DNA from: Pedobacter ginsengisoli
Lineage (GTDB): Bacteria; Bacteroidota; Bacteroidia; Sphingobacteriales; Sphingobacteriaceae
Length of the DNA: 64,000 nt
Assembly (NCBI RefSeq): GCF_030244015.1
Contig: NZ_JASSYX010000001.1
Coordinates: forward strand, 744,001-808,000
Direction of reading: 5' to 3'
Part shown: piece after piece, positions 8,392 to 17,133 of the stretch
Numbering within the stretch: position 1 is the first letter of the stretch
Layout of the letters: each line of letters starts with the position of its first letter
Translations under genes and position numbers: made by a program
Notes under the pieces: generated by a model
Seen by the model: the letters and a program-made list of their open reading frames with translations, nothing else
Told to the model about the DNA's origin: nothing
Databases searched by the model: none

Positions 8392-9432
8392 ATGTTACGT
8401 TTTGAACACATAGCGTTTTTGTGGGCCCTGGCTGCGGTACCATTGATGGTGATCTTATTTTTTGTGGTTCGCCGCTGGAAAAGGAAGGCTCTGGCTTTGC
8501 TGGGCAACAGGGCAACTGTGCTAAAGATGATCCCGGAAGTTTCTTTTACAAGGCCCGGACTGAAGTTCCTGTTTTTCCTGCTGGCTTATGTTTCTGTAGT
8601 GATTGGGGCAGCCAATCCGCAGATCGGGACTAAGGTGGAAGAGGGCAAACGCATGGGCTCTGACCTGATGATATTGCTGGATGTTTCCAATAGTATGCTC
8701 GCCGGGGATCTGGCACCTAACCGGTTGGAGAATGCAAAAAGAGCGGTTTCACAGTTGATAGACAACCTGCACAATGACCGGATTGGGATCATCATTTTCG
8801 CCGGTGAGGCTTATGTGCAGCTCCCGGTTACGACAGATTATTCTGCGGCCAAATTATTCCTGAACAACATTACCACAGATATTGTGCCTACACAAGGCAC
8901 TGCTATAGGTGCGGCTATTGATATGGGAATGAAGTCTTTTGACCTGGTAAACGGATCGGGTAAAGCCATGATCCTGATGACAGATGGCGAAAATCATGAA
9001 GATGACGCTGTTGGTGCCGCAAGAAGGGCAGCAGAAAAGGATGTAGCCATCCATGTCATCGGTCTGGGATCACCTGAGGGTTCGCCGGTACCGATCTACA
9101 GCAATGGCAGCCCGGTTGGCTTTCATAAGGATGAAAAGGGACAAACTGTAGTAACCAAGCTAAATGAGCCGATGTGTAAAGAAATATCTGCTGCGGGTGG
9201 TGGTATTTATGTGCGGGCGTCCAATGCCAATAGCGGTCTGGGCCTGATCATGGATCAGGTAGCTAAAATGGAAAAAAAGACTTATAACAGCAAGATGTTT
9301 AAGAATTATGAGGACAGGTTTCAGTTTTTCCTGGCCTTTGCAGTGTTGATGCTGGTTCTGGAGTTTTTCATCTCCAGCCGCAGAAACTTAAGACTGAGTG
9401 AGTTGAATTTGTTTGAAGTCAAGAAGTCATGA
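8392..9432 (+). CDS. batB: BatB, VWA-domain membrane protein
   Basis: A 346-residue paralogue of BatA with the same plan: two N-terminal helices (~8-26, ~57-74), a VWA domain with MIDAS ILLDVSNSM (D97, S99, S101) and TDGENHED as a further MIDAS loop, and a C-terminal helix (~310-330). The two VWA proteins encoded side by side probably form a heteromeric membrane complex; this is inference from conserved gene order. Its TGA stop overlaps the batC ATG (ATGA at 9429-9432), a typical translational coupling. Confidence 0.9.
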   Translation: MLRFEHIAFLWALAAVPLMVILFFVVRRWKRKALALLGNRATVLKMIPEVSFTRPGLKFLFFLLAYVSVVIGAANPQIGTKVEEGKRMGSDLMILLDVSNSMLAGDLAPNRLENAKRAVSQLIDNLHNDRIGIIIFAGEAYVQLPVTTDYSAAKLFLNNITTDIVPTQGTAIGAAIDMGMKSFDLVNGSGKAMILMTDGENHEDDAVGAARRAAEKDVAIHVIGLGSPEGSPVPIYSNGSPVGFHKDEKGQTVVTKLNEPMCKEISAAGGGIYVRASNANSGLGLIMDQVAKMEKKTYNSKMFKNYEDRFQFFLAFAVLMLVLEFFISSRRNLRLSELNLFEVKKS

Positions 9433-10181
9433 AACAGCTGATCATAGTCGCTTGTATTTTATTACAGGGTTTTGCGCTGTACGCGCAGCAGGAGAAAAAG
9501 TATATACACAAGGGCAACGAACTGTATATGCAAAAGAAATATGCCGAGGCCGAGGCGAGTTACCGCCGGTCCGTGGAAAAATCAAAGGAGTCTGTGCAGG
9601 GTAACTTTAACCTGGGGGATGCACTCTTTAAGCAAAAGAAGTTTGACAATGCTGCCCAGAAGTTCACCGACATCGCGTCGTCATCTGATAACAAGGCGGT
9701 AAAAGCACAGGCCTATCATAATCTTGGGAATTCTTTGCTGGAATCTAAAAAACTGGAGGAAAGTATTGCGGCGTATAAAAAATCGCTGATGAACAATCCG
9801 AAGGACGACGAGACCCGTTACAACCTGGCTTATGCGATGGAAAAGCTGAAACAGCAGCAGCAGAAAGATAAAGACAACAAGGACAAAGACAAGAATAAGG
9901 ACAAAAAAGACCAGAAGAACAAGGACAAGAACCAGAGCGATAAGGATAAAAAGGACCAGGACAAGAAGGACGATAAGGATAAACAAGATAAGGATAAGAA
10001 GGATCAGGATAAAAAAGACCAGCAAGATCAGCAGGGTCAGCAGCCAAGGCCGGATCAGCTGAGTAAGGAGGATGCGGAACGGATGCTGGAAGCGTTAAAA
10101 AATGAAGAGAAGAACACCCAGGATAAGCTCAAAAGTAAAAAGGCAAAAGGGGTGAAGGGACGTATTGTTAAAGACTGGTAA
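9429..10181 (+). CDS. batC: BatC, TPR protein with a long Lys/Asp-rich segment
   Basis: A 250-residue protein with a signal peptide (cleavage near LYAQQ, ~20). Two or three TPR units follow (KGNELYMQKKYAEAEASYRRS, then AYHNLGNSLLESKKLEESIAAYKKS, then DDETRYNLAYAMEKL). Residues ~145-200 are almost only K, D, N and Q, repeating short KDKDK/DKKDQ units. The last ~35 residues (SKEDAERMLEALKNEEKNTQ) match the conserved end of BatC proteins. The DNA of the K/D stretch is purine-rich (aag/gac/gat), so it may be length-variable. The gene sits between batB and batD. Confidence 0.88.
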   Translation: MKQLIIVACILLQGFALYAQQEKKYIHKGNELYMQKKYAEAEASYRRSVEKSKESVQGNFNLGDALFKQKKFDNAAQKFTDIASSSDNKAVKAQAYHNLGNSLLESKKLEESIAAYKKSLMNNPKDDETRYNLAYAMEKLKQQQQKDKDNKDKDKNKDKKDQKNKDKNQSDKDKKDQDKKDDKDKQDKDKKDQDKKDQQDQQGQQPRPDQLSKEDAERMLEALKNEEKNTQDKLKSKKAKGVKGRIVKDW

Positions 10182-10200
10182 AGGATATATATTGGGGGTG

Positions 10201-12006
10201 ATGAAAATTAAATATTATTTATTATCAGTATTGCTTTTATGGTCGGCCCTTGGATCCGGACAGGCTATAAAGGTGACAGCATCTGTGAGTTCGGGCCAGG
10301 TTGGAACGGGCGAGCAGTTTGAGATCACATTTTCAACGAACGGGAGTCCCGAAGCTTTTGATCCACCGGCGTTTAATGGTTTCCAGGTAGTGGGCGGACC
10401 CAATCAGTCCTCCAGTTTCAGTTCAGTGAACGGGGCTACTACCGTAAATATTTCCGTCGGCTATATATTGATAGGTACCAGGGAGGGGGAATATACGATC
10501 GGTCCGGCGTCTATGACCATAAACGGCAAACAGTACCGTTCTAATCCTGTAAAAATCAAGGTGGTAAAGGGAAGAGCTGTTCCACAGCAGCAGGCGGGGG
10601 GCGGTTCGTCTTCTGCCAGGGCGGGCGGCAGTTCATCTGACATTTCCAAACGCTTGTTTCTACGGGCCGTGGCCAATAAGACGAATGTGTACCAGGGGGA
10701 GCAGATCTCAGTGAGCTATAAACTGTATGCAAATATCAATATTGTAGACAATATGCCGGATAAACTGCCCGATTTTAATGGGTTCTGGAGCCAGGAGATC
10801 AAGCGTAACAATCAGAATGTAGAGTGGACGGTTGAAGAATACAAGGGACAGCGGTACCACGTGGCTGTACTGAAAGAAGTGATCCTGTTTCCTGAGCGGT
10901 TCGGAAAATTAATCCTTGATCCTTTGGGAATGACCTTTGTGGTGAGGCAGACTACGCCCTCAAATGATCCTATTGAACAGTTCTTTGGAGGTGGTTCGTA
11001 TGAGGATGTGAAATATAAAATAAAGAGCCTGCCGGTAACGATCCATGTTAAACCGCTCCCGGATGCGGGTAAACCTGCTGGTTTCCAGGGTGCGGTTGGT
11101 AATTTCTCTATCGGTGCTACTTTGGATAAATCGGCCATCAGGGCAAATGAGGCGCTTAATTATACGGTTAAGATCACCGGTTCTGGTAATCTTAAATTGC
11201 TGAGAGCGCCTGAACTGAACCTTGCGCCTGATATCGAAAAGTACGACCCTAAGGTGACCGATCAGATCACGGAGAGCCTGAATGGTGTTTCAGGCAGCAG
11301 GGAATATAGTTATTTACTGATTCCGCGGCATGAAGGTAATTATACCATTGATGCGCTGAAGTTTTCTTATTTTAATCCCGCTACCGGCCGCTATGTGACC
11401 TTGTCTACAGGCCCATTCCCGGTGAAGGTGGCGAAAGGTGCGCCAGGATCGGGCGTTGTTGCTTATTCTGGTGGTCAGCAGGACATTAAAGCGCTTGGCA
11501 ATGACATCAGGTACATCAAGAGCGGAGACGGATCCTTGCGCAGGGAAGGGGATGAATTTTATGGCTCAGGCTGGTATTATGCTTTGCTCGGCCTTGGTCC
11601 GATCATGTTTTTAGGTGCTTTTGGATACAGAAAATGGTACAGGGAGCAAAATAAAGACCAGGTCATTGTGAAAGGCAGGAATGCCAGTAAGGTGGCCGCC
11701 AAGCATCTGGCCAATGCGAAAAAGCAATTGCTGGAGGGCAATAGAAATGCTTTTTACGAGGATATTTACAAAGGTCTGTACGGTTATCTGAGCGATAAGC
11801 TGAATATTTCTGCTGCGGATCTGAACCGGGAAAATATCGGCGGGAAACTCAGGGCGAGGGCTGTAAATGAAGAACTGATCCTGCAGCTGACCAGTACCCT
11901 GGACCTCTGCGAAATGGCAAGGTATGCACCGGTGTCGGGAACATCTGAACAGGAAGTATTTGATAAAGCTAAAAATATCATTAGTGATGTTGAAAATCAT
12001 GGATAA
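10201..12006 (+). CDS. batD: BatD, oxygen-tolerance-type membrane protein
   Basis: A 601-residue protein with a signal peptide (MKIKYYLLSVLLLWSALGSG). Several Ig-like beta modules run to ~420, e.g. ASVSSGQVGTGEQFEITFST at the start and ATLDKSAIRANEALNYTVKI at ~305. A membrane helix lies at ~455-475 (YYALLGLGPIMFLGAFGY), followed by a helical cytoplasmic tail. The early module DKT/GEQF resembles that of the 6396-7400 protein. ATG 10201 is preceded by TTGGGGGTG and lies 19 bp after batC; a TTG at 10165 lacks signal-peptide logic. The end overlaps batE by 8 bp. Confidence 0.9.
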   Translation: MKIKYYLLSVLLLWSALGSGQAIKVTASVSSGQVGTGEQFEITFSTNGSPEAFDPPAFNGFQVVGGPNQSSSFSSVNGATTVNISVGYILIGTREGEYTIGPASMTINGKQYRSNPVKIKVVKGRAVPQQQAGGGSSSARAGGSSSDISKRLFLRAVANKTNVYQGEQISVSYKLYANINIVDNMPDKLPDFNGFWSQEIKRNNQNVEWTVEEYKGQRYHVAVLKEVILFPERFGKLILDPLGMTFVVRQTTPSNDPIEQFFGGGSYEDVKYKIKSLPVTIHVKPLPDAGKPAGFQGAVGNFSIGATLDKSAIRANEALNYTVKITGSGNLKLLRAPELNLAPDIEKYDPKVTDQITESLNGVSGSREYSYLLIPRHEGNYTIDALKFSYFNPATGRYVTLSTGPFPVKVAKGAPGSGVVAYSGGQQDIKALGNDIRYIKSGDGSLRREGDEFYGSGWYYALLGLGPIMFLGAFGYRKWYREQNKDQVIVKGRNASKVAAKHLANAKKQLLEGNRNAFYEDIYKGLYGYLSDKLNISAADLNRENIGGKLRARAVNEELILQLTSTLDLCEMARYAPVSGTSEQEVFDKAKNIISDVENHG

Positions 12007-12772
12007 GGTTATGGTAAGAAATAAATATATACTGTCTTTGCTGTTTATCTTTCCTTTGTTTTTACAGGCAAATGAAAAAGTTGAAAGTCTGTTTGTGAAA
12101 GGGAATGACCTGTACGCAAAGGGGAAATATAAAGAGGCTGCTGCATCTTACGAGCAGGTGCTGGCTGCCGGATATTTTTCTGCTGATGTATACTTTAACC
12201 TGGGTAATGCCTATTATAAGCAGGATGAAATCCCGCTGGCTGTATTGAACTATGAAAAGGCTGGCAAATTATCGCCCGGAGATGAAGACATTCAAGTCAA
12301 TATCCAGTTGGCAAACCTGAAGATAGCGGACAAGATCGATGCGGTGCCCGAATTTTTTCTGACCAAATGGTGGCGGTCTTTTATCTTGTTTTGTTCCGCA
12401 GAGGTATTGTCTGTGCTGAGCGTAATGGGATTTTTGCTGGGTTTTATATTATTGATTGTCTATCTTTTCGCTGTTTCCATCGCTATAAAGCGACCTGCCT
12501 TCTACTCCGGGATAGGTCTGCTGGTACTCGCCTTGCTGATCACTGGTATGGCCGGTCTGCAGACAAGTTATTTAAAGGGCAGCAATGAGGCGGTGGTTTT
12601 TTCTGGTACGGTCAATGTGAAAAGTGGCCCTAAAGAGAGTTTTAAGACTTTATTTGTGATCCATGAGGGCTTAAAGGTAAGTGTTAAAGAACAAAATGAC
12701 GGATGGATCAAGGTCGGGCTTCCCAATGGAAATGTGGGCTGGATTGCTGCTGCTTCTGTAAAGAAGATATAA
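11999..12772 (+). CDS. batE: BatE, TPR and SH3-domain membrane protein
   Basis: A 257-residue protein. A signal peptide ends near FLQANEK. TPR repeats follow (LFVKGNDLYAKGKYKEAAASYEQV, then VYFNLGNAYYKQDEIPLAVLNYEKA). Two membrane helices lie at ~125-150 and ~165-185, and a C-terminal bacterial SH3 domain reads VKSGPKESFKTLFVIHEGLKVSV...GWIKVGLPNGNVGWI. This TPR-TM-SH3 order is that of BatE in Bacteroidota. ATG 11999 overlaps the batD stop; ATG 12011 gives a cleaner signal peptide and is equally possible. It is the last gene of the operon, with a 57-bp gap after it. Confidence 0.88.
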   Translation: MDKVMVRNKYILSLLFIFPLFLQANEKVESLFVKGNDLYAKGKYKEAAASYEQVLAAGYFSADVYFNLGNAYYKQDEIPLAVLNYEKAGKLSPGDEDIQVNIQLANLKIADKIDAVPEFFLTKWWRSFILFCSAEVLSVLSVMGFLLGFILLIVYLFAVSIAIKRPAFYSGIGLLVLALLITGMAGLQTSYLKGSNEAVVFSGTVNVKSGPKESFKTLFVIHEGLKVSVKEQNDGWIKVGLPNGNVGWIAAASVKKI

Positions 12773-12788
12773 CAGATTATCATGCCAT

Positions 12789-12818
12789 AAATTAGTAAAT
12801 TTACTTTTATACTAATTT
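12789..12818. promoter_or_regulatory. Nested inverted repeats before the Mo-hydroxylase operon (candidate operator)
   Basis: AAATTAGTA at 12789-12797 and its exact complement TACTAATTT at 12810-12818 are separated by 12 bp. Inside lies a 12-bp perfect palindrome, AGTAAATTTACT (12794-12805). The pair ends 11 bp before the ATG at 12830, in the only gap between batE and this operon, so it must overlap the promoter or leader. It could be a dimeric regulator site or an AT-rich weak hairpin; there is no T-tract following it to suggest a terminator. Confidence 0.45.
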
Positions 12819-12829
12819 GCTTAAAGGAC

Positions 12830-13291
12830 ATGGTACTTACGATAAATGGTAAACGCCGGGAAGTTTATGTCAGTGCGGAGATCAGTTTGTTAAACGTTTT
12901 GCGCGATGAGCTGGGACTCACCGGGACCAAATACGGATGCGGAGAGGGGGCTTGCGGGGCTTGTACCGTTCACATCGACGGGAAACCGGTGCATTCCTGT
13001 ATTACTTCTGCCGGTTCTTCGGTAGGAAAAGCGGTCGTTACGATTGAAGGACTCGAAAAAAATGGGGTACTTCACCCAGTGCAGGAGGCTTTCCTGCAAT
13101 CGGACCCATTGCAGTGCTCTTATTGTGCATCCGGCATGGTCATGTCTGCAATTTCCTTACTGAACCAAAATTCTTCGCCAAGTGATGCCGAGATCGTTGC
13201 GGCGATGAATGGCAATATCTGCCGTTGTGGTACGTATCCAAATATTATTAAGACCATCAAACTGGCCGCTAATCTTCTAAACAATAAATGA
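12830..13291 (+). CDS. (2Fe-2S)-binding small subunit of a molybdenum hydroxylase (IorA-like)
   Basis: A 153-residue protein with both 2Fe-2S sites of the xanthine oxidase small-subunit fold. The plant-ferredoxin-like cluster is CGEGACGACTVHIDGKPVHSC (~39-60) and the all-helical cluster is CSYCASGM (~99-106) with CRCGTYPNI (~134-142). It passes electrons from the Moco active site in the partner subunit. Family members serve isoquinoline, nicotinate or aldehyde oxidoreductases, and the substrate is not predictable here. The next gene starts inside its stop codon (ATGA at 13288), so both subunits are made together. Confidence 0.92.
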   Translation: MVLTINGKRREVYVSAEISLLNVLRDELGLTGTKYGCGEGACGACTVHIDGKPVHSCITSAGSSVGKAVVTIEGLEKNGVLHPVQEAFLQSDPLQCSYCASGMVMSAISLLNQNSSPSDAEIVAAMNGNICRCGTYPNIIKTIKLAANLLNNK

Positions 13292-15381
13292 TGGAAAGCA
13301 AGGATATGGAAATGCCATTTGAAATGGACAGGCGTAAGTTTTTCAGGCTGTTTGGAGGTGGACTGGCTGTTGTCTTTGTTTTTCAGGATGTACTGGCATT
13401 TGCTGAAGGTACAGAGGCGGGGCTGGTCGGACCTGTTCCTGCAGATCAGGTAGGTGCCTGGATACACATTGCCGAAGATGGAACTATAAATGTTTTTACA
13501 GGCAAAGTTGAAGTGGGCCAGAATATCCGGACTTCGTTGTCTCAGCAGGTAGCTGAAGAACTACATGTGCCGATGTCATCTGTTAAAATGATCATGGGGG
13601 ATACGGACCTGGTGCCGGCTGATTTTGGGACAGTCGGTAGCCGAAGTACGCCTCAAATGGGTACGCAGCTTCGCAAAGCAGCAGCTACGGCCAGGCAGGC
13701 ATTGCTGGAAATGGCGGCCGGATTATGGGGGGTTGATGTGAGTTCGCTAAAAACAGACGCTGGTGCAGTCAGCGATCCGCAAAGCGGAAAAAAGATGAGT
13801 TATGGTCAGCTGACCAAAGGCCGGCAGATATTGATGCCTGTGTCGGAGCAGGTGGCTTTTATAAATGCTGCTGACTGGAAGGTTGCGGGGAAAACCATGC
13901 CTAAGGTGAATGGCCGGTCTTTCATCACCGGGGAGCACAAGTATGTTTCTGATATGGTTTTGCCGGGTATGCTGTATGCCAGGGTGCTTCGGCCGCCGGC
14001 CTACGGGGCCAGACTTGTGAATGCAGACCTGAGTGCTGCTAAGTCTATTCCTGGGGCGGTTGTTCTTCAGGAAGGGAATTTCATCGGGGTAGCTGCTCCC
14101 ACCCTTGAAACGGCAGATAAAGCGATCGCAGCTGTTAAGCCAAACTGGGAAACTTCAAAGCAGCCATCGGGAGCAGAGTTGTTTGATTACCTGGTCCGGA
14201 ATACGACTAACCAGAACAAAGAGAAGGCAGCTGATGGGCTGCAAGCCATTGATGGAGCGGAAATGAAGCTGGATGCTACATATACGGTCGATTATATAGC
14301 ACATGTCCCATTAGAGCCAAGAGCTGCCCTTGCCCAATGGAATGATGGAAAATTGACGGTCTGGACGGGCACTCAGCGTCCGTTTGGTGTTCAGGATCAT
14401 CTTGCCGCTGAATTTAATATTTCTAAAGAAAAGGTCAGGGTGATCGTGCCGGATACAGGTTCTGGGTATGGCGGGAAACACAGCGCAGAAGCTGCATCGG
14501 AAGCTGCACGTCTGGCCAGGGCGTCCGGGAAACCTGTAAAATTGGTCTGGACCAGGAAGGAAGAGTTTACCTGGGCATATTTCAGGCCCGCGGGTGTGAT
14601 TAAAGTCAGCAGTGCTTTCAATAAAAACGGGGAGATCAAGGCCTGGAGATTTGACAATTACAATTCAGGAAACGCCGGTCTCGATACGCAGTACCGGATT
14701 GCGAGGAAAGAAATTGCGTATCATCCGTCGCGTACACCGCTGAAACAAGGATCATACCGGGGACTGGCCTCGACGGCGAATGTGTTTGCGCGTGAATCTC
14801 ATATCGCGGATATGGCCAGGATGACTGGTATGGATCAGCTGGTGTATAGGCTGAAAAACCTGGATGATCCAAGATTAAAGGCTGTGCTGGAGGCTGCGGC
14901 TAAATCATTCGGCTGGAACTCAGGGAAACGTATGGAGGGTCGGGGTTACGGCATCGCCTGTGGTTTTGAAAAAGGCGGCTATGTGGCGACGTGTGCGGAA
15001 GTGGCAATCGGAGCCGACCGGTCTGTAGAAATTGTTCGCCTGACAGCTGCTTTTGAATGCGGGGCTATTGTCAATCCGCATCACCTCGAAAATCAGATTC
15101 TCGGTGCTATCGTCCAGGGACTGGGCGGCGCTTTGTTTGAGCGTATAGATTTTGAAGAGGGAAAAATACTTAACGCAAGCCTTTCGGCCTACCGGGTGCC
15201 CCGATTTAAAGATGTGCCCGGCATCGATATCGTCATGATAAACAGGGTGGATCTGCCTTCTGCCGGTGCTGGTGAAGCACCGATTGTCGGTGTGGCACCG
15301 GCTATCCGTAATGCTATTTTAGAAGCCAGTGGCATTGGTCTTAAGACTCTGCCTTTATTGCCCTCGGGTAAGCTGGCTTAA
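13288..15381 (+). CDS. Molybdopterin-binding large subunit of a molybdenum hydroxylase (IorB-like)
   Basis: A 697-residue Moco subunit. It begins with a twin-arginine-like signal (MDRRKFFRLFGGGLAVVFVF, ~13-32), then xanthine dehydrogenase-type substrate and Moco domains. Recognisable pieces are GKVEVGQNIRTSLSQQVAEEL, GTVGSRSTPQMG, VPDTGSGYGGKHSAEAASEAARLAR and the C-terminal SAGAGEAPIVGVAPAI, where the catalytic Glu lies in such enzymes. The length is slightly below the ~720-770 usual for IorB-type proteins. The Tat motif suggests export of a folded, Moco-loaded enzyme to the periplasm, with the small subunit carried along. Followed 13 bp later by xdhC. Confidence 0.9.
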   Translation: MMESKDMEMPFEMDRRKFFRLFGGGLAVVFVFQDVLAFAEGTEAGLVGPVPADQVGAWIHIAEDGTINVFTGKVEVGQNIRTSLSQQVAEELHVPMSSVKMIMGDTDLVPADFGTVGSRSTPQMGTQLRKAAATARQALLEMAAGLWGVDVSSLKTDAGAVSDPQSGKKMSYGQLTKGRQILMPVSEQVAFINAADWKVAGKTMPKVNGRSFITGEHKYVSDMVLPGMLYARVLRPPAYGARLVNADLSAAKSIPGAVVLQEGNFIGVAAPTLETADKAIAAVKPNWETSKQPSGAELFDYLVRNTTNQNKEKAADGLQAIDGAEMKLDATYTVDYIAHVPLEPRAALAQWNDGKLTVWTGTQRPFGVQDHLAAEFNISKEKVRVIVPDTGSGYGGKHSAEAASEAARLARASGKPVKLVWTRKEEFTWAYFRPAGVIKVSSAFNKNGEIKAWRFDNYNSGNAGLDTQYRIARKEIAYHPSRTPLKQGSYRGLASTANVFARESHIADMARMTGMDQLVYRLKNLDDPRLKAVLEAAAKSFGWNSGKRMEGRGYGIACGFEKGGYVATCAEVAIGADRSVEIVRLTAAFECGAIVNPHHLENQILGAIVQGLGGALFERIDFEEGKILNASLSAYRVPRFKDVPGIDIVMINRVDLPSAGAGEAPIVGVAPAIRNAILEASGIGLKTLPLLPSGKLA

Positions 15382-15394
15382 AAGAATTTAATCT

Positions 15395-16516
15395 ATGAAA
15401 GAAATAAGGGCTATTTTAAAGAGCTTTGAAAAGGCTGCAAAGAAAGGGAAAAAAACAGCATTGGCTACAGTAGTACATGTTGAAGGTTCTTCTTACCGCA
15501 GGCCCGGTGCGAGAATGCTGATTACTGAAGAAGGAGAGCTGACTGGTGCCATTAGTGGTGGCTGCCTGGAGGGTGATGCGCTGAGGAAGGCGTTGTCGGC
15601 AATTGTGCAGCAGCAAAATAAGCTGGTCACTTATGATACTACTGATGAAGATGATGCTAAACTGGGGATACAGCTAGGTTGTAATGGTGTTGTTCATATT
15701 TTATTTGAACCAATAATGGCTGATCAGCTCTTCAACCCGATCCGCTTATTGCAGGAGCTGGTTAACAGCAATGAAGACTCGGTTATTGCTACTCTTTTTT
15801 CATTAGATCAATTGCAGCAGCCAGGGACGAGTTTACTGTACCAAAAAGGTATTTTGCGAACTGCGTTGACTGGTACGCTTCAGTCCGGCCTGACTATTGC
15901 TGCAGAAGCGGCATTGCAAAACAAGGCTTCAGATTTCAGAACATTTCAATACGACGATCAGGCTGTTACCGGTTTTATTGAATTTATCCCCGCGCCGCTT
16001 GAGCTGATCATTGCAGGGGCAGGAAATGACGTGCAGCCCCTTGTAGACATTACTTCTGTGCTGGGCTGGCATACGACAGTGGTTGATGGAAGAGTGTCGC
16101 ACGCAACCCCACAGCGTTTTACGAAGGCGGACCGGGTCCTGGTGGCAAAGCCAGATGAGGTGCTGAAAAAAACAGGGACCGGTGAGCATGCTTTTTTTGT
16201 GCTGATGACCCATAATTATAATTATGATCTGGCCCTGCTAAAGCAGCTGGTCACTGAGAATTGTGCTTATATAGGTGTTTTAGGGCCAAAGAAAAAACTG
16301 CAGCGCATGCTTGATGAATTGAGCAATGATGGTGTTGTTCCGGATGCAAGACAGCTGGCTTTAATTCACGGGCCTGTTGGCCTGGACATTGGTGCTGAAA
16401 CAGCTGAGGAAATTGCCGTGTCTATTGTAGCGGAGATCAATACGGTCCTGCGCCGAAGATCAGGTACTTCCTTAAAGGATAAGGAACATGGTATTCACAG
16501 CTCCTTATCCAGTTAA
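15395..16516 (+). CDS. XdhC/CoxI-family Moco insertion factor
   Basis: A 373-residue protein. The N-terminal XdhC/CoxI domain has VEGSSYRRPGARMLI and GAISGGCLEGDALRKAL (~27-67). The C-terminal Rossmann domain has LIIAGAGNDVQPLVDIT (~205-221) and HNYNYDLALLKQLV...YIGVLGPKKK. XdhC binds and protects molybdenum cofactor and hands it to the hydroxylase after its terminal sulfuration. Its place between the Moco subunit and a MocA-like cytidylyltransferase makes it the dedicated maturation factor of this enzyme. Confidence 0.9.
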   Translation: MKEIRAILKSFEKAAKKGKKTALATVVHVEGSSYRRPGARMLITEEGELTGAISGGCLEGDALRKALSAIVQQQNKLVTYDTTDEDDAKLGIQLGCNGVVHILFEPIMADQLFNPIRLLQELVNSNEDSVIATLFSLDQLQQPGTSLLYQKGILRTALTGTLQSGLTIAAEAALQNKASDFRTFQYDDQAVTGFIEFIPAPLELIIAGAGNDVQPLVDITSVLGWHTTVVDGRVSHATPQRFTKADRVLVAKPDEVLKKTGTGEHAFFVLMTHNYNYDLALLKQLVTENCAYIGVLGPKKKLQRMLDELSNDGVVPDARQLALIHGPVGLDIGAETAEEIAVSIVAEINTVLRRRSGTSLKDKEHGIHSSLSS

Positions 16517-16521
16517 GTTTT

Positions 16522-17118
16522 ATGAAAGGTACGGCGGTGATCCTATTGGCGGCAGGTAATTCATCAAGACTCGGAGTGCCGAAGCAGACTTTATTGTATC
16601 AGGGCCGGTCATTGGTACGGCGGATCACAGGGGAAGCGGATAGCGCTGAATTAAGCCCGGTGATTGTAGTGACGGGAGCTTATTCGACGGAGGTTTCGGC
16701 TGAACTTACTGGCTGTGATATTCATCTGGTCTACAATGCGCACTGGCAAAAAGGTATGGGCTCCGGCATTGCTGCAGGTATGTTAAAATTGCAAATGATG
16801 GGTTCCGGTGTGGAAAACGTGATCATTGCGGTTTGCGATCAGCCGTATGTGTCGGCGCAGCTGTTCCGGCGATTGATTGAAAAAGAAGCGGAGAGCGGCA
16901 TGGGCATTGTTGCCTGTGCCTATGCGGATACGCTGGGGACGCCTGTTTTATTTGGACAGCGGTATTTTGAAGCATTGCTGCAGCTGAATGGGAATTCTGG
17001 TGCAAAAAAACTATTGGAACTGTACCGTTACGATGTGGCGGAGATTCCCTTTCCACAGGGCAGTATAGATATTGACACCGTCGCCGATTATGAGAAATTA
17101 AAAAAGGGGGAACTTTAA
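16522..17118 (+). CDS. MocA-like NTP transferase (Moco cytidylyltransferase)
   Basis: A 198-residue nucleotidyltransferase with the family signature LLAAGNSSRLGVPKQTLLYQG (~8-28), then YNAHWQKGMGSGIAAGM (~74-90) and VCDQPYVSAQLFRRLI (~107-122). It most likely transfers CMP to molybdopterin, giving the dinucleotide cofactor used by this class of hydroxylase; GMP transfer (MobA) is less likely from context. It starts 5 bp after xdhC and is the last operon gene. Its stop codon lies in the loop of a terminator hairpin shared with tmRNA. Confidence 0.85.
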   Translation: MKGTAVILLAAGNSSRLGVPKQTLLYQGRSLVRRITGEADSAELSPVIVVTGAYSTEVSAELTGCDIHLVYNAHWQKGMGSGIAAGMLKLQMMGSGVENVIIAVCDQPYVSAQLFRRLIEKEAESGMGIVACAYADTLGTPVLFGQRYFEALLQLNGNSGAKKLLELYRYDVAEIPFPQGSIDIDTVADYEKLKKGEL

Positions 17119-17132
17119 AATTCCCCCTTTTT
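17101..17132. terminator. Bidirectional terminator shared by mocA and tmRNA
   Basis: AAAAAGGGGGAA (17101-17112) and TTCCCCCTTTTT (17121-17132) form a perfect 12-bp stem around an 8-nt loop that contains the mocA TAA (17116-17118). The hairpin reads as stem plus U-tract on both strands. It ends mocA transcripts on plus and lies immediately after the tmRNA 3' end on minus. Confidence 0.88.
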
Positions 17133-17133
17133 G

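Noticed and set aside
9681..10047. Minus-strand frames of extremely hydrophobic or Pro/Tyr-rich sequence opposite batC
   Set aside because: They are complements of the Lys/Asp repeat (aag/gac codons read as Leu/Ile/Val), an artefact of low complexity.
12773..12829. Terminator between batE and the Mo-hydroxylase operon
   Set aside because: The AT-rich inverted repeat lacks a GC stem and U-tract, so an operator is more likely than a terminator.
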